This document shows, piece by piece, positions 1 to 5,882 of a stretch of DNA of 7,050 bases. The position numbers and the translations under genes are program-made. This DNA comes from Clostridia bacterium (GTDB taxonomy: Bacteria > Bacillota_A > Clostridia > Christensenellales > Borkfalkiaceae). Below the pieces are notes generated by a model. The model had not been told where the DNA came from, ran no database searches, and was given only the letters and a program-made list of their open reading frames with translations. Every line of letters begins with the position of its first letter. Positions within the stretch are counted from its first letter, which is position 1. Location of the stretch: assembly GCA_017621955.1 (NCBI GenBank), contig JAGASB010000322.1, positions 1-7,050 of the forward strand. Direction: 5' to 3'.

Positions 1-564
1 AGGTGAATTTGCAATGTCGCCGTCAAAAGCCGTTGCAATTTTCATCTTAGAGCCACGATAAGCGTAGTCTATTGCGCCAACCGATTGAATTTCATTACAC
101 ATTCTTACGCACTTACCGCAAAGAATACATTTACCCGGTTCTCTAATAATGCTATATGAAGAACCATCTGGACTCAAAGTACAAGCGTTATTTGGGAAAC
201 GAACGCCTTCAATATTGAACTTATAAGCAAACTCTTGAAGTCTACACTTACCGCTCATGTGGCAAGTAGTACAGTCTCTACAATGGTTTGCAAGTAAAAG
301 TTCAAGAATCATTTTTCTGTACTTACGAAGTTTAGCGGTGTTGGTTTTAATAACCATACCGTCACGGGGTTTGCAAGAACAAGAAGCGTCAAGCCTGCCC
401 CTTTCATCTTCAAACATACACATTCTGCACGCACCGTAGATTGAAAGTTCGGGGTCGTAACAGAACGCAGGGATTTCGATACCTGCCTTTCTAGCAAGTT
501 CTAAAATATTCTTTTCGCCTTCTATTTGCACCTTAATGCCATCAATAGTCATAAATGCACTCAT
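1..564 (-). CDS. hydA: [FeFe]-hydrogenase catalytic subunit HydA, N-terminal part (cut by window edge)
   Basis: N-terminal 188 residues of the H2-forming subunit of a cytoplasmic NADH/ferredoxin-linked [FeFe]-hydrogenase; the H-cluster domain lies beyond position 1. Visible in order: a plant-type [2Fe-2S] ferredoxin domain (C35, C46, C49, C62), the His-ligated [4Fe-4S] motif H94-x3-C98-x2-C101-x5-C107, and the start of a bacterial ferredoxin domain (C146, C149, C152, C156). Spacing closely follows the N-terminal relay of clostridial hydrogenase I. The NuoG N-terminus shares the first two domains, but the hydC-hydB context argues for hydrogenase. The start at 564 has AAGGAGG (578-572) 7 nt upstream, inside the last codons of hydB, and lies 2 nt after the hydB stop, which suggests translational coupling. 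The L1/L2/L3 H-cluster motifs cannot be checked here. Confidence 0.93.
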   Translation of the reverse strand, partial: MSAFMTIDGIKVQIEGEKNILELARKAGIEIPAFCYDPELSIYGACRMCMFEDERGRLDASCSCKPRDGMVIKTNTAKLRKYRKMILELLLANHCRDCTTCHMSGKCRLQEFAYKFNIEGVRFPNNACTLSPDGSSYSIIREPGKCILCGKCVRMCNEIQSVGAIDYAYRGSKMKIATAFDGDIANSP

Positions 565-566
565 AA

Positions 567-2441
567 TTAAACCTCCTTAATAGCCTTAAACGCACAGTTA
601 GAAATACAAGCGCCACACTTAATACACTTGCTTTGGTCGATTACGAAAGGCTTTTTAATTTCGCCCGAAATTGCATTTACGGGACAGTTTCTAGCACACT
701 TAGAGCAACCCTTACAAAGTTCGGAGTCAATAACTATTGTTTTAAGTTTTTGACAAGCGCCTGCGGGGCACTTCTTGTCGTAGATGTGTGCTCTATATTC
801 GTCTTCAAAATATTTTATGGTTGAAAGTACAGGACCTGCCGCCGTTTTACCAAGACCACAAAGTGCAGTCTTAGAAATCGTTTCGCCAAGTTCTTTCAAT
901 ATTTCAATATCGCCGTCTTGACCTTGGCCCTCAACGATACGGTTGAGTATTTCAAGCATACGCTTAGTACCTTCACGGCAAGGTACGCACTTACCACAAG
1001 ATTCCCTTTGAGTAAAGTCCATAAAGAAGCGTGCAACTTCGACCATACACGTTTTCTTATCCATAACAACAAGACCGCCAGAACCGATAATTGCGCCAAC
1101 CTTTGAGAGCGAATCAAAGTCGAGCGGTAAGTCAAAGTGTTCTTCGGTTAAGCAACCGCCTGACGGACCACCGATTTGAACGGCTTTAAATTCACCGCCG
1201 TCACGAACACCACCACCGATATCGAAAATGATTTCTTTAAGCGTAGTTCCCATAGGAACTTCAATAAGACCTGCGTTTTGGATATTACCAGTAAGTGCAA
1301 AAGTCTTAGTACCCGTACTTGTTTCAGTACCGATTTTTTTATACCATTCCGCACCATTATTAATAATGGTAGAAACGTTTGCGTAAGTTTCAACGTTATT
1401 TAGTACTGTCGGTTTTTCAAACAAACCGTTTTCAACCGTGCGTGGCGGTTTAGTTCTAGGCATACCACGTTTACCTTCGATAGATGCGGTAAGTGCTGAA
1501 CCTTCACCACAAACGAACGCACCTGCACCACGGTTGATGTGCATATTAAATGAGAAACCCGTTCCTAAAATATTGTCGCCCAAAAGTCCTAATTCGGTCG
1601 CTTGCTTGATAGCAAGGTTAAGTCTTGCAACTGCCTTGGGGTATTCTGCACGAACGTAAATATAACCGTCGTTAGCACCACAAGCAAGACCTGCGATAAT
1701 CATACCTTCAATCATACGGTGTGGATCGTCTTCCATAACCGACCTATCCATAAACGCACCGGGGTCGCCTTCGTCACCGTTACAAACAACGTATTTGGGG
1801 AAGTTTTTCTGGCTTGCAACTTGCGACCACTTTCTACCTGCGGGGAAACCGCCGCCGCCACGACCACGAAGACCAGAGTCGCTAATTTCTTTAACGATAT
1901 CTTCGGGCTTCATATCGAAGAGCGCTTTTTCAAGTGCAGAATAACCGCCCATACCCAAGTATTCTTCAATAGAAGTAGCGTCGATTTTATCGCAGTTATC
2001 CAAAATCATTCTAGTCTGCTTTTTATAGAAAGGTATTTCTTTCTGTTCAACGTAAACCTTGCCGTCTTGCGTATAGCAAAGTCTATCAACGCTTTGACCG
2101 TTTATTATGGTTTTATCAATAATTTCTTCACAGTCTTCTACTTTAACTTTAACGTAAAGCCAACCTTGTGGTTCAATTCTAACAAGCGGGCCAACTTCAC
2201 AAAAACCGTGGCAACCACTCTGTTTAAGTCTTACCGAATCACCGTGTGGTTCTTTTTGAAGTTCCAAAGAAAAATCAAGACCCTTTGCCTTCATAATTTC
2301 AGCAAACTTGTCATAGATTTTAAGCGCACCCTTAGAAACGCAACCTGCACCTGCGCAAATTATAATTCTTTTCTTTTCCGCTATCATTCTTTCAGAAGCG
2401 GATTTTCTTAATTCTTGTAGTTGTTCTCTATTCTTTAACAT
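567..2441 (-). CDS. hydB: Bifurcating [FeFe]-hydrogenase subunit HydB (NuoF-like, FMN/NAD-binding)
   Basis: Complete 624-residue flavin subunit. In HydABC-type enzymes it binds NADH and FMN and is where electrons split between NAD and ferredoxin/hydrogenase. Domains: an N-terminal thioredoxin-like [2Fe-2S] domain at about 25-110 (C29-x4-C34, C77-x3-C81), which is a separate protein, HndB, in Desulfovibrio NADP-reducing hydrogenase; a NuoF core with the glycine-rich FMN/NAD motif GLRGRGGGGFPAGRKW at 190-205; the [4Fe-4S] site C482, C485, C488 and C528; the conserved CPAGAC at 558-563; and a C-terminal 2x[4Fe-4S] ferredoxin domain (C576, C579, C582, C586; C606, C609, C612, C616). The length is typical for fused HydB. 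No signal peptide or membrane segment is seen. The ATG shares one base with the hydC stop (TAATG), and AAGGAG at 2455-2450 is well spaced. It could be labelled NuoF or HndC, but the ferredoxin tail and the hydA neighbour favour HydB. Confidence 0.94.
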   Translation of the reverse strand: MLKNREQLQELRKSASERMIAEKKRIIICAGAGCVSKGALKIYDKFAEIMKAKGLDFSLELQKEPHGDSVRLKQSGCHGFCEVGPLVRIEPQGWLYVKVKVEDCEEIIDKTIINGQSVDRLCYTQDGKVYVEQKEIPFYKKQTRMILDNCDKIDATSIEEYLGMGGYSALEKALFDMKPEDIVKEISDSGLRGRGGGGFPAGRKWSQVASQKNFPKYVVCNGDEGDPGAFMDRSVMEDDPHRMIEGMIIAGLACGANDGYIYVRAEYPKAVARLNLAIKQATELGLLGDNILGTGFSFNMHINRGAGAFVCGEGSALTASIEGKRGMPRTKPPRTVENGLFEKPTVLNNVETYANVSTIINNGAEWYKKIGTETSTGTKTFALTGNIQNAGLIEVPMGTTLKEIIFDIGGGVRDGGEFKAVQIGGPSGGCLTEEHFDLPLDFDSLSKVGAIIGSGGLVVMDKKTCMVEVARFFMDFTQRESCGKCVPCREGTKRMLEILNRIVEGQGQDGDIEILKELGETISKTALCGLGKTAAGPVLSTIKYFEDEYRAHIYDKKCPAGACQKLKTIVIDSELCKGCSKCARNCPVNAISGEIKKPFVIDQSKCIKCGACISNCAFKAIKEV

Positions 2442-2908
2442 TAGCCGTTCTCCTTTAACGATTTAACCAAAGCAACCGCCGATTCGGGTGTCATGGTCGG
2501 ATAAATTTCATCATTTAAGGTTATTGCGGGCGCAGATGAACAAGCACCTAAGCACGCAACCGTTTCAACGGTAAACATAAGGTCGTCCGTAGTTTTTTTC
2601 TGTTCTGAAAGTCCAAGTTCTTTTCTTAAAGCTTCCAAAATAGGTATTGAGTGACGAACGTGGCAAGCAGTGCCATCGCAAACCTTAATAACGTATTTGC
2701 CTTTCTGTTCTAACGAAAAGTTTTCATAGAAAGTTGCTACGCCGAAAATCTTAGCTTCGCTAATGCCTAACTTTTCCGCAAGGTACGGAAATACTTCTTT
2801 GGGTAAATACCTGTAATGTTCTTGCGCCGACTGCAAAATGGCGATTAAAGATTTTTCTTCTTTGCCGAATTGTTCCATTGCACGGTCAAGTACGGTGTAA
2901 TCAAACAT
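2441..2908 (-). CDS. hydC: Bifurcating [FeFe]-hydrogenase subunit HydC (NuoE-like [2Fe-2S] protein)
   Basis: Complete 155-residue NuoE/HndA-type subunit, a small electron-transfer partner that docks on HydB. It has the usual NuoE plan: an N-terminal helical bundle (about 1-65, including YRYLPKEV and ATFYENFS), then a thioredoxin-like [2Fe-2S] domain with ligands in C-x4-C (CDGTAC) and C-x3-C (CLGAC). The length is normal for the family. The start at 2908 is supported by GGAGGG at 2922-2917, 8 nt upstream, the strongest Shine-Dalgarno in the hyd block, as expected for the first gene after the 91-nt gap from nfnB. It overlaps hydB by 1 nt. The alternative of complex I NuoE is unlikely: no nuo membrane genes are in view and hydB and hydA follow directly. 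Confidence 0.93.
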   Translation of the reverse strand: MFDYTVLDRAMEQFGKEEKSLIAILQSAQEHYRYLPKEVFPYLAEKLGISEAKIFGVATFYENFSLEQKGKYVIKVCDGTACHVRHSIPILEALRKELGLSEQKKTTDDLMFTVETVACLGACSSAPAITLNDEIYPTMTPESAVALVKSLKENG

Positions 2909-2960
2909 TATTTTTTCCCTCCATTGTGTTTAGTATTTATGTTTGTTTATATAGTCAGTT

Positions 2961-2989
2961 AAACCGCCCGATACTAAACCGGACGGCTT
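2961..2989 (-). promoter_or_regulatory. Intercistronic stem-loop between nfnB and hydC
   Basis: In the minus-strand RNA, 2989-2980 pairs with 2970-2961 to give a 10-bp stem (eight Watson-Crick, two G-U) with a 9-nt loop, starting 11 nt after the nfnB stop codon. Only UUU, then mixed bases, follows, so it is a poor intrinsic terminator. A processing or stabilising hairpin, or a leaky terminator that lowers hyd expression relative to nfn, is more likely. The G-U pairs would be A-C mismatches on the other strand, so the fold belongs to the operon transcript. I found no convincing -35/-10 pair between it and hydC, which favours read-through from the nfnA promoter. Confidence 0.5.
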
Positions 2990-2999
2990 AAACTTAAAA

Positions 3000-4382
3000 T
3001 TATTTTGACAAATATTCGTCGATTGCTTTGGCAGCAGTTTTACCTGCACCCATTGCTAAAATAACGGTTGCAGCACCCGTAACAGCGTCGCCACCTGCGT
3101 ATACTGCTTGAACGGACGTTGCGCCGAATTCATCGGTAATGATACCGCCGTGCTTGTTAACGTCCAAACCGTCGGTAGTCGCTTTGATAAGCGGGTTAGG
3201 TGAAGTGCCAAGCGCCATAATTACTACGTCTGCTTCGATGTCGAAGTCACTGCCCTCAACAGCAACGGGACGACGTCTACCAGAAGCGTCGGGTTCACCA
3301 AGTTCCATCTTGATACAAGTGCAAGAATTTACCCAACCTTTATCGTCGCCGTTAATTTTAACGGGATTTGTTAAAAGGTCGAATATAATGCCTTCTTCCA
3401 TAGCGTGTTCAACTTCTTCCTTTCTTGCAGGAAGTTCATCTAACGTTCTTCTGTAAACGATATGAACGTCCCCACCCAAACGCTTAGCGCATCTTGCAGC
3501 GTCCATTGCAACGTTACCGCCACCAACGACTACTACTTTCGTGCCGTGCTTAATAGGTGTGGTTGAATCGGGCTTATATGCTTTCATAAGGTTGATACGG
3601 GTTAAGAATTCGTTTGCGGAATATACGCCGTTAAGGTTTTCACCAGGGATATCCATAAACTTAGGTAGTCCTGCACCCGAACCGATAAATACAGCCTTAA
3701 AGTCGTATTCTTTAATGAGTTCTTCGATTGAGATTACCTTGCCGATAACCATATTCGTTTCGATTTTAACGCCTAAATCTTTAAGCGTGTCGATTTCCTT
3801 TTGAACGATTGTCTTAGGAAGCCTAAATTCAGGAATACCGTAAACAAGCACGCCACCTGCTAAGTGGAAAGCTTCAAAAACGGTAACTTCGTAACCCTTT
3901 TTAGCAAGGTCGCCCGCACAAGTAAGTCCAGACGGACCACTGCCGATAACTGCAACTTTAATTCCGTTAGACTCAGGTTTAACGGGTTTTTCAGTGCAGT
4001 TTGCATTGTAATAGTCTGCAACAAACCTTTCAAGTCTACCGATACCAACGGGTTCGCCCTTGATACCACGGATACAGTACTTTTCACACTGTGATTCTTG
4101 CGGACAAACACGACCGCACACTGCGGGAAGTGAAGAAGATTGAGCGATTATTTGGTACGCACCTTCAAAATCTTTTTCACGGATTTTTGCGATAAATTCT
4201 GGGATATGCACCATAACGGGACAGCCGTTTACGCAAGGCTTATTTTTACAGTTAAGGCATCTTTCCGCTTCGTCAACTGCTTGTTCAGCGGTATATCCCA
4301 AAGCAACTTCGTCAAAGTTTTTATTTCTAACGTCTGCATCTTGATGAGGCATCGGATTCTTTTTTAACGACATATTAGGCAT
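3000..4382 (-). CDS. nfnB: NfnB-type large subunit of NADH-dependent ferredoxin:NADP+ oxidoreductase (GltD/SudA-like)
   Basis: Complete 460-residue flavoprotein of the glutamate-synthase small-subunit family. With NfnA it is expected to reduce NADP+ using reduced ferredoxin and NADH; this subunit carries the bifurcating FAD, two [4Fe-4S] clusters and the NADP(H) site. Seen: the N-terminal cluster motifs C42-x2-C45-x4-C50-x3-C54 and C89-x3-C93-x5-C99-x3-C103; the FAD fingerprint IGSGPSG at 146-152; a second Rossmann fold VVVGGGNVAMDAAR at 284-297; RR at 311-312, where the family reads the NADP 2'-phosphate; and the C-terminal FAD motif around AGGDAVTGAATV. Databases often call such proteins NADPH-dependent glutamate synthase GltA, but no large glutamate synthase subunit is in view and the nfnA partner is immediately upstream. 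The start lies 2 nt after the nfnA stop, with AAGGAGG (4399-4393) 10 nt before it; an in-frame Met at 4373 is less well placed. Confidence 0.9.
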   Translation of the reverse strand: MPNMSLKKNPMPHQDADVRNKNFDEVALGYTAEQAVDEAERCLNCKNKPCVNGCPVMVHIPEFIAKIREKDFEGAYQIIAQSSSLPAVCGRVCPQESQCEKYCIRGIKGEPVGIGRLERFVADYYNANCTEKPVKPESNGIKVAVIGSGPSGLTCAGDLAKKGYEVTVFEAFHLAGGVLVYGIPEFRLPKTIVQKEIDTLKDLGVKIETNMVIGKVISIEELIKEYDFKAVFIGSGAGLPKFMDIPGENLNGVYSANEFLTRINLMKAYKPDSTTPIKHGTKVVVVGGGNVAMDAARCAKRLGGDVHIVYRRTLDELPARKEEVEHAMEEGIIFDLLTNPVKINGDDKGWVNSCTCIKMELGEPDASGRRRPVAVEGSDFDIEADVVIMALGTSPNPLIKATTDGLDVNKHGGIITDEFGATSVQAVYAGGDAVTGAATVILAMGAGKTAAKAIDEYLSK

Positions 4383-4384
4383 AA

Positions 4385-5227
4385 TTATTTAACCTCCTTT
4401 TTGAATAGGTTACAAGTTTCTTCATACTTGTGTCTTTCCCATTCTTTATAACTTGCGCCACGCTTCATTGCTTCGTCAAAGTCAACTTCGTGTCCGTCAA
4501 ATTCAGGACCGTCTACGCAAGCAAACTTAGTCTTTCCGCCAACGGTAAGACGGCAACCACCGCACATTCCCGTTCCGTCAATCATAATCGGGTTCATACT
4601 TACGATAGTCTTAATACCGTATTCTTTGGTAAGTTTGCAAACGAACTTCATCATAATAACAGGTCCGATTGCGATAACTTCATCGTAGTTTTCACCGCTT
4701 TCAATAAGGTTTTTAAGCGCATCGGTAACAAGTCCTTTCGTGCCGGCAGTACCGTCGTCACTCATAAGAACGTACTTATCGCTAACAGCTTTAAATTCGT
4801 CTTCCAAAATAACAAGGTCCTTACACCTAAACCCAACGATAGAGTGAACTTCTGCACCTTCTTCGTGTAATTTTTTTGCAACGGGGTAAGCGATTGCACA
4901 GCCTACGCCACCGCCAACTACTGCAACTTTTTTAAGACCTTTGGTATGAGTTGCATTTCCTAACGGACCAACGAAGTCTGCAACGCAGTCGCCAACGTTT
5001 AGTTGGTTAAGCGTGTACGTCGTTGCACCGACGATTTGGAAAATAACAGCAACAGTTCCCTTTTCCCTATCATAATCGGCAACGGTAAGCGGAATTCTTT
5101 CACCGTCTTGGGTTGCCCTGATGATTACAAATTGACCAGCCTCTGCTTTTTTAGCAACGTAAGGCGCATAAACGTCAATTCTTGTAACTGTGGGGTTAAG
5201 CACTTTCTTGTCAACAATTTTGAACAT
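4385..5227 (-). CDS. nfnA: NfnA-type small subunit of NADH-dependent ferredoxin:NADP+ oxidoreductase (SudB/PyrK-like)
   Basis: Complete 280-residue FAD/NAD-binding protein of the ferredoxin-NADP reductase / dihydroorotate dehydrogenase electron-transfer family, the NADH-oxidising partner of NfnB. Seen: an N-terminal beta-barrel with the flavin motif RIPLT at 44-48, the NAD Rossmann motif VAVVGGGVGC at 101-110, and a C-terminal [2Fe-2S] site with C222, C225 and C237. An aspartate, D217, lies five residues before C222; in characterised Nfn enzymes one Asp replaces a fourth Cys ligand, so this favours NfnA over PyrK. Start: an in-frame ATG at 5266 would add 13 residues, but it sits inside the leader stem-loop; the ATG at 5227 has AAAGGAG (5239-5233) 5 nt upstream and begins with the family-typical MFKIVDKK. 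It is the first gene after a promoter at 5340-5312. The names sulfide dehydrogenase or dihydroorotate dehydrogenase subunit are also used. Confidence 0.9.
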   Translation of the reverse strand: MFKIVDKKVLNPTVTRIDVYAPYVAKKAEAGQFVIIRATQDGERIPLTVADYDREKGTVAVIFQIVGATTYTLNQLNVGDCVADFVGPLGNATHTKGLKKVAVVGGGVGCAIAYPVAKKLHEEGAEVHSIVGFRCKDLVILEDEFKAVSDKYVLMSDDGTAGTKGLVTDALKNLIESGENYDEVIAIGPVIMMKFVCKLTKEYGIKTIVSMNPIMIDGTGMCGGCRLTVGGKTKFACVDGPEFDGHEVDFDEAMKRGASYKEWERHKYEETCNLFKKEVK

Positions 5228-5250
5228 ATACTCTCCTTTTCGTGATAATA

Positions 5251-5279
5251 GGCGGTTTGCAATCAACAGCTAAACCGCC
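5251..5279 (-). promoter_or_regulatory. Stem-loop in the nfnA leader
   Basis: GGCGGTTT at 5251-5258 and AAACCGCC at 5272-5279 are perfect 8-bp inverted repeats. Two further G-C pairs (5259-5260 with 5269-5270) form inside, past a single bulged base, leaving an 8-nt loop. It sits in the 5' untranslated leader, ending 11 nt before the nfnA Shine-Dalgarno. No U-tract follows, so it is not an intrinsic terminator. It could protect the mRNA 5' end or serve as an RNA- or DNA-level control site. It shares a 13-base motif with the hairpin before hydC. Confidence 0.5.
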
Positions 5280-5311
5280 ATATATAATGTATAAAATTAT
5301 TTAGTAAGTTT

Positions 5312-5340
5312 ATTCTATCACATTTGAGCGTACTTTTCAA
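5312..5340 (-). promoter_or_regulatory. Sigma-A-type promoter of the nfnA-nfnB(-hydCBA) unit
   Basis: On the minus strand, TTGAAA (5340-5335) and TAGAAT (5317-5312) are separated by exactly 17 nt, with TGA just before the -10 (extended -10, TGn). A run of A bases upstream of the -35 could act as an UP element. The predicted start near 5305 gives a leader of about 78 nt. No clear Rex-type redox operator palindrome was found around it. Confidence 0.65.
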
Positions 5341-5390
5341 CTTTTTTTTGCATTTTTTAAATAATAAATATAGTAATTTATAGAAAACAA

Positions 5391-5420
5391 AAAATACCCA
5401 ACTATTTTGTCGGGTATTTT
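5391..5420 (-). terminator. Rho-independent terminator after glnN and the repeat array
   Basis: AAAATACCC (5391-5399) and GGGTATTTT (5412-5420) form a perfect 9-bp stem with a 12-nt loop. On the minus strand the stem runs straight into TTGTTTTC, so with the stem's own tail there is a T-rich tract of about 10 nt. It separates upstream minus-strand transcription (glnN, repeats) from the nfnA promoter about 50 bp further on. The plus strand is also T-rich after the stem, so it may work in both directions, but no plus-strand gene ends here. Confidence 0.75.
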
Positions 5421-5440
5421 GATTTGTTTTTAATAATATT

Positions 5441-5469
5441 TTGAATTTGAGATAATTATTCTCTATGTT
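5441..5469 (+). promoter_or_regulatory. Possible plus-strand promoter in front of the repeat array
   Basis: TTGAAT (5441-5446) and TATGTT (5464-5469) are separated by 17 nt. This would start an RNA near 5476 that crosses both repeat units and runs antisense into the 3' end of glnN. The -35 matches the consensus in five of six bases counting TTGAAT against TTGAAA-like sites, but the -10 is only fair and the region is AT-rich, so a chance match is possible. It matters mainly because base-pairing in the repeats favours plus-strand RNA. Confidence 0.25.
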
Positions 5470-5489
5470 TTATCCTGGTTGAATTTTAA

Positions 5490-5686
5490 GGGGTTAGAAA
5501 CGAGTTGCAGTAGGCTCGCGACGGGTTTTGGGTGAGATTGACCCTACCCAAGTGATATTTTAAGGGATTAGAAACGAGCAGTTCAAGGCTCGCCCAAGCA
5601 AAAGGACGAAATTGACCGTCTGGTCATTGAGGTCTTTTGCGAAGGGCAGTAACGCAGAAATGCTAAGTTTATAATACCTTAAAAAA
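5490..5686 (+). repeat. Structured tandem repeat, unit 1 (elements A1 + B1)
   Basis: First copy of a 197-bp-period tandem repeat. Positions 5490-5673 match 5687-5870 at 177 of 184 bases (about 96%) with no gaps. Element A1 begins with the box TTAGAAACGAG (5494-5504), then a 5-bp hairpin (5501-5505 with 5514-5518, 8-nt loop) and a stacked GGGT/ACCC hairpin (5523-5526 with 5546-5549; 5530-5533 with 5541-5544). Element B1 begins with the same box at 5568-5578, then a 5-bp hairpin (5575-5579 with 5588-5592, 8-nt loop), an arm closed by GCAAAAG/CTTTTGC (5598-5604 with 5634-5640) that encloses GACC/GGTC (5614-5617 with 5622-5625), and a GCA-GAAA-TGC mini-hairpin. B1 is closed by 5558-5570 pairing with 5672-5684. 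Not recognised as a known RNA or transposon family. Confidence 0.85.
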
Positions 5687-5882
5687 GGGGTTAGAAACGA
5701 GTTGCAGTAGGCTCGCTACGGGTTTTGGGTGAAATTGGCCCTACCCAAGTGATATTTTAAGTGTTTAGAAACGAGCAGTTCAAGGCTCGACCAAGCAAAA
5801 GGACGAAATTGACCGTCTGGTCATTGAGGTCTTTTGCGAAGGGCAGTAACGCAGAAATGCGAAGTTTATAAGCACTTAAAAT
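5687..5882 (+). repeat. Structured tandem repeat, unit 2 (elements A2 + B2)
   Basis: Second copy, same order. Boxes are at 5691-5701 (A2) and 5765-5775 (B2). A2 hairpins: 5698-5702 with 5711-5715, then GGGT/ACCC and GGGT/GCCC, the last keeping a G-U pair. B2 hairpins: 5772-5776 with 5785-5789, 5795-5801 with 5831-5837, 5811-5814 with 5819-5822, and CGCA-GAAA-TGCG at 5850-5861. B2 is bounded by a perfect 10-bp inverted repeat, ATTTTAAGTG (5754-5763) and CACTTAAAAT (5873-5882), extended inward by four more pairs (one G-U). The last base of this arm is also the last base of the glnN stop codon. No start codon-led open frame of any length is conserved across the copies. Confidence 0.85.

Noticed and set aside
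1602..2411. 269-codon open frame on the plus strand
   Set aside because: It lies antisense to hydB, whose cofactor motifs are intact. Its composition is what a shadow of a Cys/Gly/Lys-rich gene gives, and no ribosome binding site or known domain is seen.
3000..4382. Assimilatory glutamate synthase small subunit (GltD)
   Set aside because: The fold is shared, but no large GltB subunit is present and the adjacent NfnA-type partner with its Asp-containing [2Fe-2S] site points to Nfn.
5228..5266. Upstream ATG at 5266 for nfnA, adding 13 residues
   Set aside because: It falls inside the leader stem-loop, lacks a Shine-Dalgarno, and the extension does not resemble the family N-terminus. The ATG at 5227 has AAAGGAG at 5 nt.
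5228..5305. Riboswitch in the nfnA leader
   Set aside because: The leader of about 78 nt contains one simple stem-loop and no terminator alternative or aptamer core that I recognise.
5281..5390. Rex (NADH-sensing repressor) operator near the nfnA promoter
   Set aside because: Expected in principle for fermentative redox genes, but I see no TTGTTAA-like palindrome in this stretch.
5597..5652. Open frame in the B element encoding KQKDEIDRLVIEVFCEGQ, present in both copies
   Set aside because: It has no start codon or ribosome binding site, an in-frame TAG lies just upstream in unit 1, and the segment is explained by hairpin arms. Conservation of the peptide simply follows from the recent duplication.
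5670..5675. Perfect TATAAT on the plus strand between the two repeat units
   Set aside because: No acceptable -35 lies 16-18 nt upstream, and the corresponding site in unit 2 is TATAAG. It forms part of the B1 closing stem.
5485..5882. CRISPR array
   Set aside because: There are only two long units with no short direct repeats separated by unique spacers, and no cas genes are present.
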